DNA of 64,000 nucleotides, taken from assembly GCA_022559985.1 (NCBI GenBank), contig JAFJTR010000065.1:1-64000 (forward strand), written 5' to 3'. This document shows positions 1-10,007 of this stretch, piece after piece. Made by a program: the position numbers and the translations under genes. Origin of the DNA: Parastagonospora avenae f. sp. tritici 18332-5. Lineage: Eukaryota > Ascomycota > Dothideomycetes > Pleosporales > Phaeosphaeriaceae. The notes beneath the pieces are model-generated. The model was given only the letters and a program-made list of their open reading frames with translations. It ran no database searches and had not been told where the DNA came from. The first letter of the stretch is position 1. Every line of letters starts with the position of its first letter.

Positions 1-238
1 ACTGACCGCCGAGCTGACTCGATCCTTCTTCGATCCTACTTCGGCCCGACTTGCGTTACGCTCAGGTATACTTTCGTAGCACCCACGTTCATAGATCAAA
101 GGAATACCAATATACCAGTCACCAGAAGAACCTCGTTGTTATTCACCCGTACGATCGTACAAGGCCTACCAACAATATCACTACTATCTTATTATATAAT
201 CTGACAAGATCTCACAGTAACGCACGAAACCTGCTGTG

Positions 239-889
239 TGTTACGAGCTAGCTTTTAGGCACTAATGAAATGCTAACAGTTAGCATCCTCTACGGCACAG
301 CACGACCTATAGGCGATACGTGACTAGTTTCAATACAACAGTCACGTGACCGCTAACCCTTAGCATCGTTAGCTACCCCGGTCACACGTGACAAGCTCAC
401 GTAGGTAGTCGTTAGCACAGTTAGCAGAGCTCACGCAGCTCACAGTTAGCAGAGTGAGCGACTACAGGATCTCTTAGTATATAGACTAGGACAATAAACC
501 TCTATAGTTTAGTGTCTTTAACTTTATATTTTAAGTTACCTAATACATTGTACTCTTTACAGAAGCACCCTCTTACTGTCTTAGTACGCCCTACCTCCGT
601 ATCCAGTGCCAACATCGCTCATTCGCGAAAACCAACTTGAGCCCTTCGAGCCAGCTTTCCCCTGCTTAGCTACTTGATAGGTTTTAACACTGTGAGGGAT
701 CTATCGGAGTTGAGTAACTTGAGTTGATTGGTATGATAGAATACTGGACTAGAGAGCTAGTACTATGAGAGAGCATGTGGGAGATATGTAAGGTAGCGAT
801 ATGTTAGGCCCAATAGGGACTAGCGCCGGTTGCTAGCGTGTGCAGCACGTGATGGGTGGAATCCTGGGTGCGGGTCAGGATCCGTAACA
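239..889 (-). repeat. Long terminal repeat, probable 3' LTR of a minus-strand retroelement
   Basis: A 651-bp block bounded by perfect 7-bp inverted termini: it begins TGTTACG on the + strand and ends CGTAACA at 889. Read on the minus strand it starts TGTTACGGATCC, and the sequence just upstream (890-910) is purine-rich and follows a stop codon, as expected for a coding region ending next to a polypurine tract and 3' LTR. No partner 5' LTR is visible, so a target-site duplication cannot be tested. Internal short repeats of the type GTTAGCAGAG occur around 410-460. The boundaries are seen directly; the orientation is inferred. Confidence 0.55.
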
Positions 890-1170
890 CCTGCTATCTG
901 ACACCCTCATAGAGCAAAGCCTCTGTCACGTTATCCTCCCGCGACACTTGCACGTGACGCCCTTGCGCTCGCTTATGCGCACGTGCCGTCTGACACCTCC
1001 TATCCTCAGCTTGCTTGTACGTAGCTTGATTGCTCCTTAGCTACCCTCTTGTATTACACCTGAGAATCGTCTGTAGCATATCAATCAAGCTTCTCCGCAA
1101 GCTCTGACGTCCCTGCTCGTTGCCTCTCGTGACAGCCTCGAACCAATCTGACATCAGTATACTTATCCTT
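890..1170 (-). mobile_element. Truncated internal region of the LTR retroelement
   Basis: Directly adjoining the LTR. Minus-strand translation gives broken coding-like sequence rich in Arg, Gln and Glu, ending in TAG about 5 bp before the LTR. I could not recognise a specific gag or pol domain. Beyond about 1170 the coding-like character is lost, so the element appears truncated. Confidence 0.3.
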
Positions 1171-1695
1171 CAACTCCTACCTACAAACCCCTTACAGACA
1201 CCATGTTATATTAATACAGTACAGTATAATAATAGTCGCTTTTTAAGAAAACGCAAAGGAATTTATAGTAGATTTAGGTATAGAAACATCACTGTAGTTG
1301 CGGGTAAATTGACGCTGTTGTGCGAGCAAAAGGCCTTTTGCACTTTTGACTTCGTTATATACTTACAATTAGATGCAGCATCCCTAGCTAGCTAAACAAT
1401 ATGAGAGCTGTGCCAGTACGCAATACGCTCATTGCCGTCGCGAACGGTGTGTCGCAGCTTCACAGCGACACACCACGGTCAGCTATCGAAGCCTGCCTAG
1501 AGCAGACAATCTTTTCCATCACACGATACAGTAAGTCTGTTATTCTGACGTGAAAGCATTGAAGCGCGCGTAGAAGCGATGAAGATGGGGACCCAGACGA
1601 GATGTCTTTTTATGGTGCAGTAACAATCGCGCGAAAATGCAAATCAACGCCGCGACCTCTTCACGCAACATTGTAAAGTGTGTTCCTGCTCCTTA
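1171..1695. other. Intergenic stretch without recognisable feature
   Basis: AT-rich DNA with only short chance ORFs. I see no conserved protein motif, RNA gene or clear repeat structure here. Confidence 0.4.
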
Positions 1696-2230
1696 CTAAA
1701 GATATCCGAGCGAAATGACTGCTTCGAAATCCTCCATCACTAATTCGCGATCTGACATTGGCCTATCAAGACCATATTCTTTGCACATGTGTTTCAGGGC
1801 TTGTCGCGCATAGCCCATGTTTTGGTCTCTGAGCTTCTCTCTACCTTGCACCTGATGCACAAGCGTCTGATGGTACAACGCTCGTGCGTACTGAGATTTT
1901 CCATTTTGGCTCTCCTGCTCCTCAGATCTTGCGACTGTTTCTTTGACGAATGCACTGAGAAGATTGAGTGGGTATCCAATTCATTCTTAGGCCTTCTTAC
2001 CGCGCTTCCTTCGTGTCTCCTCTTAATAGGCTACAGCTTGACAACCGGAGTTTCGCGATTGCAGCCAGATCCGCGATGTCGTCGCAATCATCATTGCTGA
2101 GCGCGACTACTTGGTGATACAGTTTGGTGGCCGCCGCTTCATTTCCAAGTGCGTGGTGGGCATCACCCTTGACAAGGTTGTATTTTGCGACACTGGCAAG
2201 GTCAGGTGAAGCCAGCGGCTAAGAGACGGT
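1696..2230 (-). pseudogene. Decayed TPR-like helical tail
   Basis: Minus-strand translation gives helical repeat-like text. Around 2200-2060 it includes LASVAKYNLVKGDAHHALGN and then KLYHQVVAL, and near 1870-1700 MYHQTLVHQVQGREKL, resembling the TPR arrays that end many fungal NB-ARC proteins. The pieces lie in different frames, so the region is not a working ORF. It may be the C-terminal tail of the NLR relic upstream on the same strand, or the tail of the HET relic in between. The assignment as TPR-like is by eye only. Confidence 0.35.
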
Positions 2231-2599
2231 TCAATGGCTTACATTGACTTCATCTCGTCTGAGTCGTCTTTTTGCCTTCCGAAATCCTGCTTGGGCGGCT
2301 CAGACGTGCAAAGTACATCTCAACCGGCCTCTATACATTGGCCGATAAGAAACGCTCTGGTGAGGTAGCATGTAGCTTGCAGGTATACCTGAGACATGTT
2401 CTGCGGTGAACACTCCTTGGCTACGTAGCAGTCACGAGCCTGCACGAAACTTGCGACAGCACAAAGCATTTTTTGTGTCCATAGTGATCTAGTCCCTCTC
2501 TCATGCGCAAGTCTGCCTTCTCCACAACGTGAGAACCTCCTTGCTCATTCTGCGCTTTTGGAAGTGGTTCCCCCAGGACCTGTTTCGCGTTTGAAACTG

Positions 2600-3425
2600 G
2601 AGCTAGGAGTGCTGAGTCTTGTGTGTGTTGATTTTCAGTGGCGAGCAGCGTGTTGTGAATTGGTAGAGGCATGTCTGCCTCTTGAGTTTCGGGCGGATCA
2701 CAAAATTCGTCCTAGGGTTCCACCGTATATTCGTCAGTCTCTTTCTTCTGCCCATAGGTCGTGGTCGAGTCACCAGCAGTTGCGTCGATGTAAAGATGCC
2801 GTGGCTCTCGAAGCTGTTCCAGCACGATCGGCCCCCCACAAAGCAGATCATATTGACCCAATATGACTTGCGAGCTAGAACAATATCTCTACTGACTGTG
2901 AAAGGCAACGGTCGCAAAGGCACACTTGTAGGTATTAAATATGTCGTAGACATGAGATGTAGTTTCTTCGTCGTTATCACTCGCAATGCAGTATTCATCG
3001 ATCCAGATATATTGCACTCTCAGCAAATCGCACACGAGGTTGATGTCTTGAATGCGCTTGGGTAATTGTGTCATTGCAATGTCATTCCGAAACAAGTCCA
3101 TGATCTGATCAGTAAGCCCTGGACAGCTTTAGTCGTTTCCCCAGTTATAGCTCAAAGCTATGTAAAGTTTGTGTCGTCCTTTGTTATCGACGAGTTGCCA
3201 TTGTTGCCGTCGATGATCAACATATAATAGGCGACGTGGCATATAATGCGGTTCTTGAACTGCTTGTTTTGAGCCCGGTGATCGTCGGCGGTACACAACA
3301 CATGCTGAAGCTGCGGAATTCACGAGCTCGGGATCCCGGCTGTTGTCTCCCCGAACTCGATGGTCATACCTACCAAGGTTAGAAACGTTACCCCTAACCT
3401 TGAGTCTCTGACGTACCATACACAT
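2600..3425 (-). pseudogene. HET-domain protein relic
   Basis: HET domains occur in fungal heterokaryon-incompatibility proteins, which trigger cell death after non-self fusion. The minus strand reads, in one frame, PRRLLYVDHRRQQWQLVD, then YIALSYNWGND (the HET YxALSYxWG signature), a TAA at 3129-3131, then LPKRIQDINLVCDLL and YIWIDEYCIASDND (the LPxTxxDAI and YxWIDxxCI signatures), and finally a TAG at 2889-2891. Both stops could be former Gln codons. Downstream sequence to about 2600 stays partly open but has no recognisable motif. No convincing start codon or complete C-terminus is present. It is a non-functional relic of either a separate gene or a domain of the neighbouring NLR relic. Confidence 0.75.
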
Positions 3426-6168
3426 CCGAGAATTGTTTGTGGGAATGCTTCGTTTATGACAGCAACCTCATCGAGAGCGTCCAAGATCAAAGTGCATTGA
3501 GAAGTGCTCGTCTTGTTGATTGAGTGAACGAAAGACCGACATTGAATGATTAGATAGTCAAAGTCAGGCCAGAATCCATGTAGCACGTTCTTGAACTTTG
3601 TCCGACTTGGCCACTGAGCTGCCAAGAACGATGAGAGAGACCTAAGTGCATGGCGCTCCTCGGAAGGGTCCAGCGAAGTTGGAATCCATGCCATGCTCGA
3701 ACCAATGTATGTATGACCACTCGATGGCGGTAGCCGTAGGTATCAATCAGGACATATTTCTTCAGCTGTTCGAATGCTGTATGGAAACGCTCATCAGCAG
3801 TTTCTCTTTCTGGCGGTAGAAGTTTAATCTGGAATGAGGTCTGAAGGAGAGTGATGGGAGTTTCGTCTGGGCTTGTGTGAGCCAGCAACGCCAAAAGCCG
3901 TTTCGCGTCGAGAAAGAGTAATGGCAGAAGTCTGTCCAAAGTATGATGCAATGCGGTTGTGGGGCGTCGGGACTTGGTAGCATGTACGAGGGGCGTCAAG
4001 TTGTTACGGTCGCTTAGCAAGCGTACTTTGTCCGTGGCCTTCTTTGAGGTTACATGCAGGAGCTCTAAAGGAAGGTAGCCAGAGGTCTCTGATCCGGCGA
4101 GTTCAAGCGCTGAGTACAGATCTGCCCCGTTTGGGTCAAGATTTGTGCGTTGCAAATGTAAAAGAAATTGACGAATTTCTTCTTCTGAATGAGGCAGAAG
4201 TTTGTGATAAACCGTCGACACACCACTTGGCAGCTCCAGACTTTGATTTCGGGTAGTAACAAGAATAGCTCCACGGTTGGTTTTCGGGATATATGAACTC
4301 AGTATTTGTGTACTTTCCGCATCATCGAATATCAATAGCCATCGGCCGTCGGACTGCGCCAGCCACTCCAGAAAAAGCGTGGTGCTACGAGAATGACATT
4401 GCTCACACCTACCATTAACGAGACGGAGTGTGATAGCAATTTCATAAAAGCTCTGCAGTATGTCCTAATCATATCTCGCTCTGATCCGGAACACTTCACT
4501 GAAACGTGGCCCCGCATTATGCGCAAAGTCAAAGTTGAGGAATGCTTCCGTCTTTCCGGTGCCTCCCATGCCATACAATACTCCAACAGTCGAAGATGAC
4601 CCTTTCAGTTTTCGGCATTCCCTGTTTTCTAATTATTGGAAGAAAAGACTGTTAAGCCATTGTATGGTAGTTTCAAAGCGGAAGAAATTCTTACACACCG
4701 GAGGAAGGGATAGATGAGTAGGGAGCGGGTGTAATCTTCGACGTGTCGTCGTGAGCAATTCCATAGAGTCTAGGTTGGAGTTTTCTTCAGAACAGAAGCC
4801 TTCACCCACTTCATCAGACTGATGCGAGCGTAGTAGTAGAATTTCAAGCGTGACTTCTTCAAGGCGGTTGTGGGATGAACTTAACGCAGCAGTGGCTCCA
4901 GTTCCCCTCGCATGGTTGCAGTACCCTTCCATCGTCTGCTGATCATTCTCCGGAGCGCTGTTGACCAACAAGGAAATTGATAGGGAGCCTTCAGACCCAT
5001 CAGGTGATTTATTAGTCTTAGAAGTGGTCTGTGACATAGACTGCCGCCCAACCACGTTGTCCTCGTGCACCGAGTTCTCATCCACTGCGTCGACCCGTGC
5101 TGAGTTGGGCAACGTGTCCGCTGAAGTATTTTCGCGGGTTCGGCTCGGAAGGATAACACACGTTTCTGTAGTGACTGGGTAACTAGCAGTGGTAGCGGGA
5201 AGAGCCGCAGCTGGAATTCCTTCGATGAGAGAGGGCTCAGACTCATTGCCCCACTTCCCAGACGTTATAAGCCCAAGTGGTTGGCGCCATCCGCTCTTGA
5301 CACTGAATATGCAACCACCACTCTTTGCATTTGCATTCAATACGCCTTTGTCCTTTTGCGCAGTTGTCCACATCCTCACTGTAATATTGCCGTCACACAC
5401 ACAGTTGTTGTATTTGACCTTTGAGACTGGAAAGAACATTCTCCGCGTGTGTGCCTTTCCCGTTACCTGGAACAACTGAGAGCTGATGTTAAGTTGTTCG
5501 AATTGCTCCTCTATGCACTAGAGGCAGGAAAGAGCGTCTTCAGAGAATGTCTCCGGCCGGAATCCTTTTGTCGGCTCTATGCAGTCTCTTACTAAAGTCG
5601 ACCATCGTGACCTGGTCTCGTTGTTGAGAAAGGGATCGCCGATCATGATGAGAGTTCGTATAGTATCGTAGAACACTAGGCTTACTGGCGACAGGCGTAC
5701 CCTTTTCAGAATGAAGGCCCCAAGACGGTGACCGATGAACAGTAGCTCGAGCTACAAATTGGTTTAGTATTTGTGCCTCAAGGCTCCGGGTCGGCCTACC
5801 TGAGGCTGCTGCTCCATTAATTCGAGCATCTCCGATAACAACCCTTCTTCACAATCACAAAAAGCATGCTAATCTTGCTGTGTGTGAAGTTGAACTTCGT
5901 GGTTGTATATCCAAACATGGGGCGCGGCGCACCAACTCTTCTTGAGTTCCTCGAAGTGGCAGCATGTCTGCTGATCAAGGGCGTCCGCGGATACTCCAGG
6001 CACGATTATCACACTGGCAGCGGTACTAATGTCTTTGTTAGCTCTGCCTGATTTGTAGAATGTATCATTCACTACTTACCTCGTGTGAGAGCCACTGGTG
6101 TGGGAGCGGGGTTTCCATGCCTTGAGTCGTGTCATGTCGAGGTTTATTTCGGAAGGAGATTGTGACAT
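3320..6168 (-). pseudogene. NLR relic: alpha/beta-hydrolase-like domain plus NB-ARC
   Basis: Fungal NLRs pair an N-terminal effector with an NB-ARC nucleotide-binding switch. Exon 1 starts at about 6168 (ATG). Intron 6026-6079 (GTAAGT, GCTAACA, TTAG) precedes ASVIIVPGVSADALDQ. Intron 5752-5799 precedes LELLFIGHRLGAFILKRV, a hydrolase-like GHxxG element. A linker follows, then the P-loop GMGGTGKT (about 4572-4549), the kinase-2 motif LLIFDDAE, GAILVTTRNQ (RNBS-B-like) and GYLPLELL. All lie in one frame, interrupted by TAG 5869-5871, TAG 5518-5520, TAA 4633-4635 and TAG 4465-4467. After the winged-helix region (about 3700) the readable frame shifts and continues to about 3320, including a Walker-B-like LILDALDE. 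It is clearly a pseudogene. The hydrolase label is weaker than the NB-ARC label. Confidence 0.8.
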
Positions 6169-6371
6169 CCCATGGGCTTTTGAATATATCTGAACCTGCT
6201 GAAATGTGAGTAGCATAGCCTCGAGCGCAGCCTCACACAGCCACCACTGGGCCGGGGAGCGCGTAGCGAACCAATCACCCGTAAAGAGGCGCAACTTGAG
6301 GGTGTCCTTTATATTGCATGGCGTTTAGCTGAAATGTCGCTTAACCGCCACATGGACTGAAAACGCACTTC

Positions 6372-7995
6372 TCAATTCGTGTGTTTACGAATAACCCAAC
6401 CTCTGCAGCTTCGGAGAATGATGCCACCCCACTCGCTGACTAGTATACAAATGGTGAGAAGCGGCAAGGTGATAGTGACCCGCAGCTTGATACTCAGAGG
6501 CCCTTGTCCAAGCTGCCTGAAGTTCATGCCAAATGCTGACGTCACCAAGGAGATTGGAAGGAATATGAGAGTGATACGGTTGGCCGCCTTGGTAAGTTTC
6601 GTGACCAGGCTAGACTCGTCGGCGGCTCGCCTCGAAGCGTACACTGAGAAGCTGCCCATGATTGTGACTTTGCCACTCTCACAGAGATCGACTAGGATTT
6701 TGGCTTCATTACATAGATACTCCATATCTCGCCGAATGGGTGCGAATGAGCTTTGCCGCAACTTGTCTTCTTCAAGCAAGTCACCGGCGCCTAGCCTCAA
6801 ATGTTCTTCAAGGCGCAATAGAAAGGTGCTAAAGTGGGATGACCATCGGACGAGTACGGTTTTTGAGTACTCAAAGTGTAATATGTCGTCCATCGTCGGG
6901 GAAATATCTCCAGTAGGATGCAACCGTGCGGTCACGTCCTCGATGAGCTTTCGGAGCATGTCCAAATACTGAGCTGCAGCAGCTGTCTGAAAATAGAACA
7001 GCTCCTGCAGCATTAAGAGGGGGTCGTTGTTGACTGTTACCCAATCCAGGGTCTCCCCGTACTGAGACGGCAACACTGCAAGCGGCTGATACGTCGTATG
7101 GTCATGGCTAGTCTGGGCGCCCGAATGTTCGCTGGATACTTTATGTTGCAAGCCCTTCTCGAAAAAGATTGGGCAGTGTTCTAGTCCACGAAGAGAGCCC
7201 CGAAAATTCGGAGTGTCTGGAATTGGAAGGCTCATAGTGTCTTCGCCAGCGTCGGACCACACGAGAACTGTGGTAATGTTAGCGAACTTCTGAAAACCAG
7301 CGTATGCTGGACTTACCCTTACCAGCGTTTCCGGTGCCTGAGATGGTCACTGAGACCACCTGCTTCATAACAATAGCGTCGCCACGATGGATGTTGATCT
7401 GTCGTACAATAGATCTACCGAATCCGGGAGATGCGCTGGAGAGAATGGCTTTCGATCTTGTCCGCAGCTGGACTGCGCAGGACTCGCGAGCAAGATGCAA
7501 CTCGTCTACTGAAAGGCTGCACTCCTTTAGCCCTACAAATGCAATGGATGGAACCAGCAGGCGAAACGTATTCCCGTCCCGAGACGGTAGTCTTGCACTA
7601 GTGTACCAGTCCCACTGTGCATTCGGACTGAAGTCAAGATGACTGTGGATGAAGCGAAGATACACACCGGGATGGTCTACAACTACCGCAATCCAATCTG
7701 GAGACGGACATCCTGTCAGGAATATAAGGCGCCCTGTATCGTCGCTAGGGACCTCTGATTGCAAGTATTGAGACGGCCTCGAATACGAGACAGGCTTCGG
7801 TGCGCTGTCAACAGAAGCCCTATATGTGTACAAGAAGTTTTACTTGGCTGGTGTAGGCGATGGGGCTCGAGAACGACTTGCTCGCGGAGGCTTCTTGCTG
7901 ATGTATGAGACAACATTGTTCAGATATGCCGCTGAATGCAAAGGTTCGGAACCGAAAGATTGAACACGCCTCTGAAAAGGTTCTGACGACGACAT
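6372..7995 (-). pseudogene. CorA-like membrane protein with one premature stop
   Basis: The family relates to CorA magnesium/cation transporters. The start is ATG 7995-7993. Exon 1 runs to 7317, intron 7268-7316 has GTAAGT, GCTAACA and CCACAG, and exon 2 runs 7267-6372; together they give 525 codons including an internal TAA at 7840-7842 (codon 52). Near the C-terminus are a membrane segment ending AFGMNF, which holds the CorA GMN signature, and a second hydrophobic segment. The upstream part is soluble with a long acidic helical region, as usual for these proteins. Only the one TAA, possibly a former CAA, breaks the frame. Re-initiation downstream would lack most of the N-terminus. A sequencing error cannot be excluded. 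Confidence 0.72.
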
Positions 7996-10007
7996 ACTGA
8001 TCGGTATAGCTTCTGTCGTTTTCAACGGATTACGATCATAGATAGTAGCAGAACGAAGACAGATGTTCTGAGATAGCCCTGCATGTCACAGGGCAAAAGC
8101 CTGCCACCGCCTATCCTAGCGTCATAAGCGAATCACCCATCGCCCAAGGCGGAGCTACATTGCATTTTCGTCTCCGACGAGACACTAGACGGGAAGAAAG
8201 GAGAGATCCGGCTATCGTCCCTACGTAGGACCGCTCTTCAGGCCACCGCTTATACGAAATCAGTTGTCATCGAGGTTCACGACTATGCGACGGACGAGGT
8301 CGAGCAGATCTAGTCGGACTGGGCTGAGTTACAGAAAATCTTCACAATGTAGGCTGTAACACAGGCGCCTTGTATGAGAACTTTGCCAACGGCGATCCCT
8401 GTCCTACTTTGGAGGATGCGCTGCAGCGGCACGAGCAGCTCGAGGACTTAATGGCTTATCGAACGCCTCCTACTGGGCGCCTTTGAGATACAGAGGGACC
8501 GGAAGCATCTGCGTGTCTTTCAGTGATATGACATGGCGAACAGCGCCCCGTTTCTGGATTGGTATGTTTTGGCCATCATTGTGTGAGGTAGACGGAGGTG
8601 AAATTGAAAGCACTCGGTATAAGATACCTCAGATGATCTGCTTCGTCCGAGAGAGAGCTTCTCCCGGACTTTCGAAATCGACACAATTGCTGAAAGCATT
8701 AATGAAAGCTCATTTGCAGCGTTCTCTTTTACCTGATGACAATACATTGTACACTTGTCGGTCTGGCAGTTCTCAAAGCTGTGACGCGAAAAACTGGTCG
8801 TCTGGTTGCGTCTATTAACCTGGCAATCTAGCTACAATTCCCCTAGCCCGCGGAGCTTGCTTGGTTTGAGTTTGATCGACCTTATGATTATCATCCCATG
8901 TGACGACACACGGCTTCTAAGGTCCGCCAGTCCCTTCATCTTTCCAATAACATTATCTGTAATAAATTCCCCCCTCATCATTCCTTTAGGACTAGACGTG
9001 CATTGGGTTCTGTCGTGGAAACATCATACTCCAGAAGGAGTACTCTGTGCTGTACGTCCAGCTCATCCCGCAATTGATCCACGTGTTGGCGACATCCTGG
9101 CCAACTCTTAAGTAGCCTTGAACCGCGCGCGGAATTCAAGACGAATAGGTCTAGCTTCCATTGCTTCGTAACTTCGTCTTGCAGTCGCCCGTCCCTGTTT
9201 TGATGTATAGCACCTCGAGCTATAGCGTCCGTGACCAACTCGATCTTGCTACTGGAGCCGCTTAGAGTCATGGGTTGGAAGAGTCGTTGTCATCGCTGTA
9301 ATAGCTGTCCCTCCCTTAGAAAAGATCCAGTGCATCTCCGCTGTTACAGTAGCCTAGTCAAATCTCTATAGACTATTGGCTCCACGTTCTGTCTCGTGCC
9401 TGCTTGGAGAGGCTCGAGCGACGACTCGCGGCCATGATTGAGGTTGGGCGTTTAATTGCAAGTGCAAACCGAGTGTCCGCAATGATTGTTTCTGGAACAG
9501 CGAACTGTACTAGTCAGTAATAAATTTGGGTTTCGTCGACCTTCTATGGTATTGTGTGTCGAACACATCAAGCGCGGACTTCACTGTCAAATAGAGTGGC
9601 ACCTCACCGGCAGACAAGCAGAGCGGCGCCTCGACCGTGTGAAAAAGGCTTGAAAAGACTGAGACGCGTGAAGTGATCCTGTATAGCCTCAAGATACACA
9701 AGCTGATCGATCGGCTTTGGAATAGTTGCTCTTTCCCTCCTGTCGCCGGAAGGCGGAGACCGTGCGCCTTCCTTCACCTGTGTACGCACACTGTGAAATC
9801 CGATTTCACGTCATATTCGTGCGTAATCGGCACGCCCCTCGGCATTAAAACCCCAATTTCCCTACTCTCACACTCCCCTGTTCTCAACAAACACCCAAGC
9901 AACCCTCTCCAACTCCTCCACCTCAACCCTCTCGACGCGATCGAACATATCCACACCCAGCCCTACAGCCCAATCGCGCGTGCCTACTGCGTGTATCCGT
10001 CAGCACC
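7996..10007. other. Long gap with no intact gene
   Basis: About 2 kb between the CorA-like relic and the BTB-like gene. Apart from the possible glycosyltransferase scrap near 8.6 kb I see no supportable coding sequence. The last 150 bp (9860-10005) are CT-rich, as in 5' untranslated or promoter DNA of the following gene. Confidence 0.5.
8560..8720 (+). pseudogene. Possible scrap of a cellulose-synthase-like GT2 gene
   Basis: The + strand reads YKIPQMICFVRERASPGLSK and then LLKALMKAH. This weakly resembles the LPxLxYVSREKxPGxxHHxKAGAxNALxR stretch of processive GT2 enzymes. The His-His-x-Lys-Ala-Gly core is not preserved and nothing convincing extends it in either direction. It is a low-confidence decayed fragment. 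Confidence 0.22.

Noticed and set aside
4044..4599. + strand ORFs opposite the NB-ARC motifs
   Set aside because: They overlap the minus-strand P-loop and kinase-2 region and have no motif of their own.
5192..5479. + strand ORF over the NLR relic
   Set aside because: Shadow of the minus-strand NLR linker, which carries the recognisable flanking domains.
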